A stretch of 11,036 bases of DNA, taken from CBFGTA01 sp965651595 (GTDB lineage: Bacteria; Actinomycetota; Actinomycetes; S36-B12; UBA10799). Where the stretch lies: NCBI GenBank assembly GCA_965651595.1, contig CBFGTA010000074.1, forward strand, positions 1 to 11,036, written 5' to 3'. Below the pieces are notes generated by a model. It searched no databases. It had not been told where the DNA came from and worked only from the letters and a program-made list of their open reading frames with translations. Below, piece by piece: positions 7,021 through 11,036 of the stretch (the stretch's first letter is position 1; each line of letters begins with the position of its first letter). The translations under genes were made by a program, and so were the position numbers.

Positions 7021-8070
7021 CTAATTTTGCTCCATCATGCGTCCGAGGTATCGGGCAACGGCCCGCACGGCTCCCATGTTGGCGGGATAGTCCATCCGTT
7101 TGGGGCCGACGATCCCGAGACGGGCGAAGGGCTGCTCGAGGCTGCCGTAGCCAGCCGTCACCACTGACGTCGACGCCATCGCCTCAACCGGATTCTCTGT
7201 GCCGATCATGACCGACACGTCATCGGCGTCTTCCAGACTGGCTCGCTCGCCCAGCAGGCGCAGCAGAACCATCTGTTCTTCTAGTGCTTCTAGGACAGGT
7301 TCCAGGGTTTGGGAGAAGTCACCGCCAGCCCTGGCCAGATTGACCGTTCCACCCAAGATGACGCGCTCTTCATGACGTTCAACGACCGTCTCCAACAAGG
7401 TGGCGATGATTGCGGCCACTGCGTGCCCGGTGGTCTCGGTGAACTGCTCCGGGATTGTCGCGACCCGATCTGCAACGTCGCCGAAGGGCTGCCCCGCAAC
7501 GGCAGTGCTCAGGGCTAGCCGAATCGGACCAAAGTCGTCTTCTGACAATGATTCGGGAACGTCCACAACTCGCTGTTCCACCCGACCGGTGTCGGCGATC
7601 AGTACCAGTAAGACTCGACCCGCACCGAGGTACACCAGTTCCAGATGCCGCACCGAGGATCGGGTCAAGCTCGGGTATTGCACGAGGGCCACTTGCCGGG
7701 TCAGTTGGGCAAGTAATCGAACAGTGCTGACCATGACGTCATCAAGGTCGACGGCTTGCTCCAGGAACAGCCCAATGGCCTTCTTCTCGGCGGGGCTCAG
7801 AGCCCGCGCCCGCGCGAGCCGATCCACGAACAAGCGGTAGCCCTTGTCGGTGGGGATACGGCCAGCCGAAGTGTGCGGCTGAACGATGTAGCCTTCGTCC
7901 TCCAATGACGCCATGTCGTTGCGGATGGTAGCGGAACTGACACCGAGCCGGTGCCGATCGGCAATCGACTTCGACCCTACTGGCTCGGAGGTGAGGACGA
8001 AGTCTTCGATGATCGCCCGCAGTACAGCGAGCCGCCGCTCGTCTGATGCTCGTCGACGGTCCTCAGACAT
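7021..8070 (-). CDS. hrcA: Heat-inducible transcription repressor HrcA
   Basis: HrcA is the repressor that binds CIRCE operators at chaperone genes and is tuned by GroEL. The 349-residue product has the N-terminal winged helix with the very conserved SSATIRNDMASLEDEGY (45-61) and QPHTSAGRIPTDKGYR (64-79). The GAF-like dimerisation and insertion domains follow, ending in a conserved C terminus. The frame is open to an upstream codon at 8184, but that would overlap the helicase gene by 104 bp. ATG 8070 gives the normal family start and lies 10 bp past the helicase stop. No strong Shine-Dalgarno precedes it; a TAGACT 7 nt upstream could be a -10 for a leaderless transcript. No CIRCE is seen anywhere in this window, so its targets (probably groES/groEL) lie elsewhere. 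Confidence 0.96.
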   Translation of the reverse strand: MSEDRRRASDERRLAVLRAIIEDFVLTSEPVGSKSIADRHRLGVSSATIRNDMASLEDEGYIVQPHTSAGRIPTDKGYRLFVDRLARARALSPAEKKAIGLFLEQAVDLDDVMVSTVRLLAQLTRQVALVQYPSLTRSSVRHLELVYLGAGRVLLVLIADTGRVEQRVVDVPESLSEDDFGPIRLALSTAVAGQPFGDVADRVATIPEQFTETTGHAVAAIIATLLETVVERHEERVILGGTVNLARAGGDFSQTLEPVLEALEEQMVLLRLLGERASLEDADDVSVMIGTENPVEAMASTSVVTAGYGSLEQPFARLGIVGPKRMDYPANMGAVRAVARYLGRMMEQN

Positions 8071-8077
8071 GTTGCCC

Positions 8078-8083
8078 AGTCTA
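8078..8083 (-). promoter_or_regulatory. Candidate -10 element for a leaderless hrcA transcript
   Basis: TAGACT on the minus strand fits the TAnnnT pattern of actinobacterial -10 boxes and sits 7 nt before the hrcA ATG, the spacing expected if transcription starts at the start codon. Its first three bases are the stop codon of the helicase gene. No convincing -35 is visible, so confidence is low. Confidence 0.25.
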
Positions 8084-9916
8084 GTCGGCTGGCCAGTGAA
8101 TGACGCGAACGTACTGGTTGTGGCGGTTGTGTAGCCACCGGTCCACTTCGGAGTCTCCGGCAGAGGCCCTGAGCGTCTGTTCATCGGCGACGACGATCAG
8201 AAGATCGCGGGCGCGACTCATACCGACATAGAGGGCCTCCCGCGCCCTGGCACTGTTCTGGAAACCGTCGACAGCCAAGACGACTGCTGGCCGCTCGAGG
8301 CCCTTGAACTTCATTGCGGTGGCGTAGAAGATTTCGGAGCTGTCCCACAAGTAGTTCCAGAATCGATCCTCGACCTCGGACGAAGTCTGGGCGGCCTCAC
8401 GTTCTCGCTCCCGCTGAACAGGGTGACGGTGGTTCGTGGTGAGGAGTGCGACGTGGCCGCGATCGTAAGCGTGCTCGGATCTGCCCTTGTCGGCAACGAT
8501 CGGATCAGCTTCGAAGTCTAATCGGCCTTCCACCAGCGCCGCGGCCACTTCGTCGGCGGTGTCGAGGACGTCTGCTTCGTCGGTCATCACAAACACGACC
8601 GGGACACCGGTGAGTCCTTCTGCCACGGGCGGTTCGGTGATCAATCCACTGAACCCTTTGGCGATGGCGACGGAGTTTCGAAGATTCCGATCAAGATCCA
8701 GTTTAGTGAAGCCCCAGTCGTCCGGGAAGGCATGTCGCTGGTAGACGTCTTGATTCTGATCGAGCAGTACCAGCATCCGCGGAGATTCCCCCCGGAGCAG
8801 ACCGCGAATGGCTGGCCACCAGTTGGCGTGGAAATCCTGGGCCTCGTCGACGACGAATGCGTCGAACTTCTCGTCGTAGGGCATGTCGGCGGAGGCCTTG
8901 ACCAGCAGATCAGCGACCGTCACGTCGAACCAGTGCTGTTGGGCTTGGCGACTCTCAGCATCGCGCCGACTGCTGCTTGGCGGCCGCCATAAACCGCGTG
9001 GGAGGAGGATTGTGCGAGCCAGTTTGTGAAATGTTCCGATCGTGTCCGGTCGACTAGCTTCCGGCAGATCGCGAGCACGTTCTCGCAAGAATGACGCAAC
9101 GCCCTGGTTGTAGGCCAGCAGGCCAACCTTGAGGTTGGCGCCATCGGGTCGGGACCACTCGTATGCTTGGTGGCTTGCTAGCCAAGTCTTACCGGTTCCC
9201 GCAGCACCGTTCATAGCCACGAAGTGGTGTTTCTTAACGGACCGCATCATGTTCGCCATCTCTGCTGTCCGCGAGTCGGTGGTCTGCGCTATGGCATCCA
9301 CATTGCGGACCAGATCTTGCATGCATTGGCCTCGCCCGTCGCACATGTCGAGCATGCGGCCGACCCAGCCACCCGGTAACCGTGGCGGGTGCTGCGAGCG
9401 CCTCTGCAACCCATCTCGGAGCCGTTCCACGAGTTGCGGCAAGTCCTCTTGGTAGACGATCTGGTCGTTGTTGACCGTGGGGTCGGGCACAGGCCCCAGA
9501 TTCCGCTGATCGGGGAACACGATCGCCCAGAAGTGCGGGAACTTCGCATGTGACTCGGCCCAACCGAAGCGCCGACCGGCGTCAGCCGCCATCCTGCGCG
9601 CCCTGTAGCTAGCGTTCGATGCTTGATCCACGGGTGCAATCGGCTCCCGCGTTCCGCTACTGCGAGGAATCGTCCACCACTTGCCACCGTCGTAGAGGAT
9701 GTTGCCACCCTTGACTTCCACCGCAACCACTCCCAGATCAGCGATCAGCACAAAGAAATCGGCCTCGCGGTCGATCTCTTCATCGCGAAAGCTGTAGTTG
9801 CACACAATGCCGTCCTGCGGCCTCAATCCGCCCTTCAGGGCTTCGAATACTTGCTTCTCGGCGCGACTGCGCAGCACCGGATAGGCTGGCACGACTCTCG
9901 GATGACTGGCGTTCAT
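8081..9916 (-). CDS. NERD-domain nuclease fused to a UvrD/Rep-like superfamily 1 helicase
   Basis: The 611-residue protein joins two parts. The N-terminal NERD domain (about 10-130) shows E20, D53 in READF, and E67/K69 in VEVKGG, the D...ExK arrangement of PD-(D/E)xK nucleases. A linker region (about 150-225) leads to an SF1 motor: Walker A GAAGTGKT (237-244), motif Ib TIGTFHKLA (292-300), Walker B VVDEAQD (355-361), a LLDQNQDVYQ motif III, motif V AMKFKGLE (534-541) and motif VI LYVGMSRARD (562-571). All motor motifs look intact. It should unwind or translocate on DNA and cut it; the substrate is unknown. The frame runs on to 10021, but ATG 9916 has GGGGGAG just ahead and gives the usual NERD beginning. 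It lies 10 bp upstream of hrcA. Such fusions are known in bacteria, sometimes in defence or repair contexts; I cannot assign one here. Confidence 0.9.
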   Translation of the reverse strand: MNASHPRVVPAYPVLRSRAEKQVFEALKGGLRPQDGIVCNYSFRDEEIDREADFFVLIADLGVVAVEVKGGNILYDGGKWWTIPRSSGTREPIAPVDQASNASYRARRMAADAGRRFGWAESHAKFPHFWAIVFPDQRNLGPVPDPTVNNDQIVYQEDLPQLVERLRDGLQRRSQHPPRLPGGWVGRMLDMCDGRGQCMQDLVRNVDAIAQTTDSRTAEMANMMRSVKKHHFVAMNGAAGTGKTWLASHQAYEWSRPDGANLKVGLLAYNQGVASFLRERARDLPEASRPDTIGTFHKLARTILLPRGLWRPPSSSRRDAESRQAQQHWFDVTVADLLVKASADMPYDEKFDAFVVDEAQDFHANWWPAIRGLLRGESPRMLVLLDQNQDVYQRHAFPDDWGFTKLDLDRNLRNSVAIAKGFSGLITEPPVAEGLTGVPVVFVMTDEADVLDTADEVAAALVEGRLDFEADPIVADKGRSEHAYDRGHVALLTTNHRHPVQREREREAAQTSSEVEDRFWNYLWDSSEIFYATAMKFKGLERPAVVLAVDGFQNSARAREALYVGMSRARDLLIVVADEQTLRASAGDSEVDRWLHNRHNQYVRVIHWPAD

Positions 9917-10033
9917 GGCTCCCCCAAAGTGGTTAGTGATCGCTGGATGCTGATCCTGGGTTGGTGGTCGACGACTGGGCCCTATGAACCCACCCGTCGG
10001 ACGCGAAACCAACCATGGCATAGGGGTCGGACA

Positions 10034-10097
10034 TTGCCAGTTTCAAGAAAGGACGACACCGCAGCAAGCTCGAATCGTGTGTTTGAAACATTGGCAA
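10034..10097. repeat. Imperfect inverted repeat with 36-nt spacer
   Basis: The left arm TTGCCAGTTTCAA (10034-10046) pairs with the right arm TTGAAACATTGGCAA (10083-10097). The outer six and inner six bases match perfectly, separated by a 1-versus-3-nt internal bulge. The arms are about 36 nt apart, so this may be a two-site operator, a cruciform or hairpin in a transcript, or a degenerate mobile-element end. Chance is possible but 12 matched pairs is notable in this sequence. Confidence 0.5.
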
Positions 10098-10203
10098 ACT
10101 CGGCCGCAGCCACCTACTTCGGTAGCGAGATGGGGCAGGAACGGACCTCTGCGTGAGGCTAGCTACCGGAGCAACGTGAGGAGCCACATCCAGGCCTGAG
10201 TGG

Positions 10204-10209
10204 GACAAT
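10204..10209 (+). promoter_or_regulatory. Candidate -10 element for the PrsW-type gene (leaderless start)
   Basis: GACAAT ends 6 nt before the GTG at 10216, the position of a -10 if the transcript begins at or next to the start codon. No Shine-Dalgarno precedes this GTG, which fits leaderless expression. No -35 is evident. Confidence 0.25.
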
Positions 10210-10215
10210 GGTGCC

Positions 10216-11013
10216 GTGTCGGCCCGACCGCAAGGCTCCCCGTCCGAGCGTTGGCGGGCGATCCAGCGTCGCCCATGGTTGTGGATTGGCCTAGGCGGTG
10301 TGTCCCTGTGGGTGATTGCGGGAGTGAGTTACGCGGTCACCGACAATCCAAACGTGCTGCCCGCCCTCATCATCACGGGTTCCTTCTTGGTCCCGGTCGT
10401 GCTGGTGGCAAGCATGTACCAACCGATCAATCGCGAGGTAATCGCGCAGTGCCCCCAGGATCCCGCAGTCGCCCCCGGAGGGTCGTCCCTCGCGACAACC
10501 GTGACGGTCACCTTTGCGACGGCCGGACTACTCGGCGTGCCTCTCGCTGCCCTCGCTGAAGCATGGTTGCCCGCAGGTGAACGACTGTGGACGGTGCCGG
10601 TCGTGGCCGTCGTCGAAGAAGGCATCAAGCTCGCCATCTTGGTGGCCGTCGCGAGTTGGGCCGTGCGTGGGAACAGTTGGGCTCACCAGACGGCGGGCAC
10701 AGCCACCCGACTCGGGTTGCTCCTCGGAGCCGCCGTCGGCTTGGGGTTCGCCGCGTGCGAGTCAGCGGGCTTCGCCTACAGCCAGCTAGCGGCCACCCAT
10801 TCGGAAGCCGACCTCATTCGGACGGAACTGACCCGCGGACTGCTGACCCCGCTCGGGCACGGAGTGTGGACGGCACTTGTCGGTGCGGCCATCCTGGGGG
10901 CCGCCTGGGGCCACCAACATCTGAGACTCACCTGGCGCGTCGTCGGTTGGATCGCGATTGCGGTCGGCCTGCACATGGCGTGGTGGGAGGACCCCTTCAA
11001 GTGGTCCACTTAG
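10216..11013 (+). CDS. PrsW-family intramembrane metalloprotease
   Basis: The 265-residue protein is very hydrophobic, with about seven membrane segments (near 21-41, 48-67, 95-115, 127-149, 163-190, 214-233, 238-257). The PrsW-family motifs are in order: EEGIKL (134-139, Glu134/Glu135/Lys138), GFAACESAGFAY (177-188, Glu182), a His in GHGVWTA (His215) and a last His in GLHMAWW (His253). These Glu and His residues are the proposed metal and catalytic ligands of the family. In Bacillus subtilis PrsW makes the first cut in the anti-sigma factor RsiW; no anti-sigma or sigma gene is visible here, so the substrate is unknown. The first GTG in frame, at 10216, is used; it gives a short polar N terminus before the first helix. 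The gene is transcribed divergently from the helicase and ends in TAG 23 bp before the window edge. Confidence 0.92.
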   Translation: MSARPQGSPSERWRAIQRRPWLWIGLGGVSLWVIAGVSYAVTDNPNVLPALIITGSFLVPVVLVASMYQPINREVIAQCPQDPAVAPGGSSLATTVTVTFATAGLLGVPLAALAEAWLPAGERLWTVPVVAVVEEGIKLAILVAVASWAVRGNSWAHQTAGTATRLGLLLGAAVGLGFAACESAGFAYSQLAATHSEADLIRTELTRGLLTPLGHGVWTALVGAAILGAAWGHQHLRLTWRVVGWIAIAVGLHMAWWEDPFKWST

Positions 11014-11036
11014 TTTGAGAGTTGGTGGGTGCACTT

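Larger units (their letters stand above)
9917..10215. other. 299-bp intergenic region between divergent helicase and PrsW-type genes
   Basis: Short frames exist on both strands here but none has recognisable protein texture or a good ribosome binding site, so I read the stretch as non-coding. It must contain the promoters of both divergent genes. The minus-strand helicase has GGGGGAG right before its ATG, but I see no clear -35/-10 pair for it. The main structure is the imperfect inverted repeat at 10034-10097. I see no tRNA or terminator in it. Confidence 0.6.

Noticed and set aside
8071..8184. Longer hrcA start giving 38 extra residues
   Set aside because: It would overlap the helicase C terminus by about 100 bp and precede the normal HrcA start without conserved sequence.
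6915..8200. CIRCE element expected near hrcA/dnaJ
   Set aside because: I looked for TTAGCACTC-N9-GAGTGCTAA on both strands around both genes and saw no credible match.
10040..10090. tRNA-like T-loop (TTCGAGC on the minus strand)
   Set aside because: The flanking bases do not form a T stem and no anticodon arm or acceptor pairing can be drawn.
9623..10156. 177-codon plus-strand open frame running into the intergenic region
   Set aside because: More than half is antisense to the NERD domain, and the rest has no recognisable protein pattern.

Overview
The window looks like chromosomal DNA of a mid-to-high-GC actinobacterium. Reasons: GTG start codons are common, the proteins are rich in Arg, Ala and Val, and the gene order hrcA-dnaJ-rsmE-HIT-phoH-ybeY-HlyC/CorC-deaminase-like-era is the one I know from Streptomyces and, with small differences, Mycobacterium. 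I cannot name a genus.

Layout. Positions 3-347 (+) hold the 3' end of a gene cut by the window edge: a proline-rich linker followed by a basic, probably extracellular beta-type domain. It converges on a long minus-strand block from 9916 down to 435. In transcription order this block contains: a NERD-nuclease/superfamily-1 helicase fusion (9916-8081), hrcA (8070-7021), dnaJ (6914-5781), rsmE (5763-4957), a HIT-family hydrolase (4960-4619), phoH (4611-3589), ybeY (3592-3131), a HlyC/CorC-type membrane CBS protein (3134-1764), a small deaminase-fold protein without catalytic residues (1762-1400) and era (1403-435). A PrsW-type intramembrane protease gene (10216-11013, +) diverges from the helicase across 299 bp of non-coding DNA.

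How the genes fit together. From rsmE to era, seven genes are packed with four 4-bp start/stop overlaps (three ATGA, one GTGA) and gaps of 1 and 7 bp, so they almost certainly form one translationally coupled operon. Its members centre on ribosome maturation and RNA quality (RsmE 16S methylation, YbeY, Era, PhoH), joined to a heat-shock pair (HrcA repressor, DnaJ co-chaperone). The only sizeable gap inside the block is 106 bp between hrcA and dnaJ. It carries a 14-bp direct repeat around a possible promoter and no CIRCE element.

The accessory part is the right end. A 611-residue NERD-helicase fusion sits 10 bp upstream of hrcA, and a PrsW-like protease lies divergently next to it. The fusion has the architecture of proteins sometimes linked to DNA repair or phage defence, but no second defence gene is visible. 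I did not find a CRISPR array, tRNA, rRNA, insertion sequence or complete new system.
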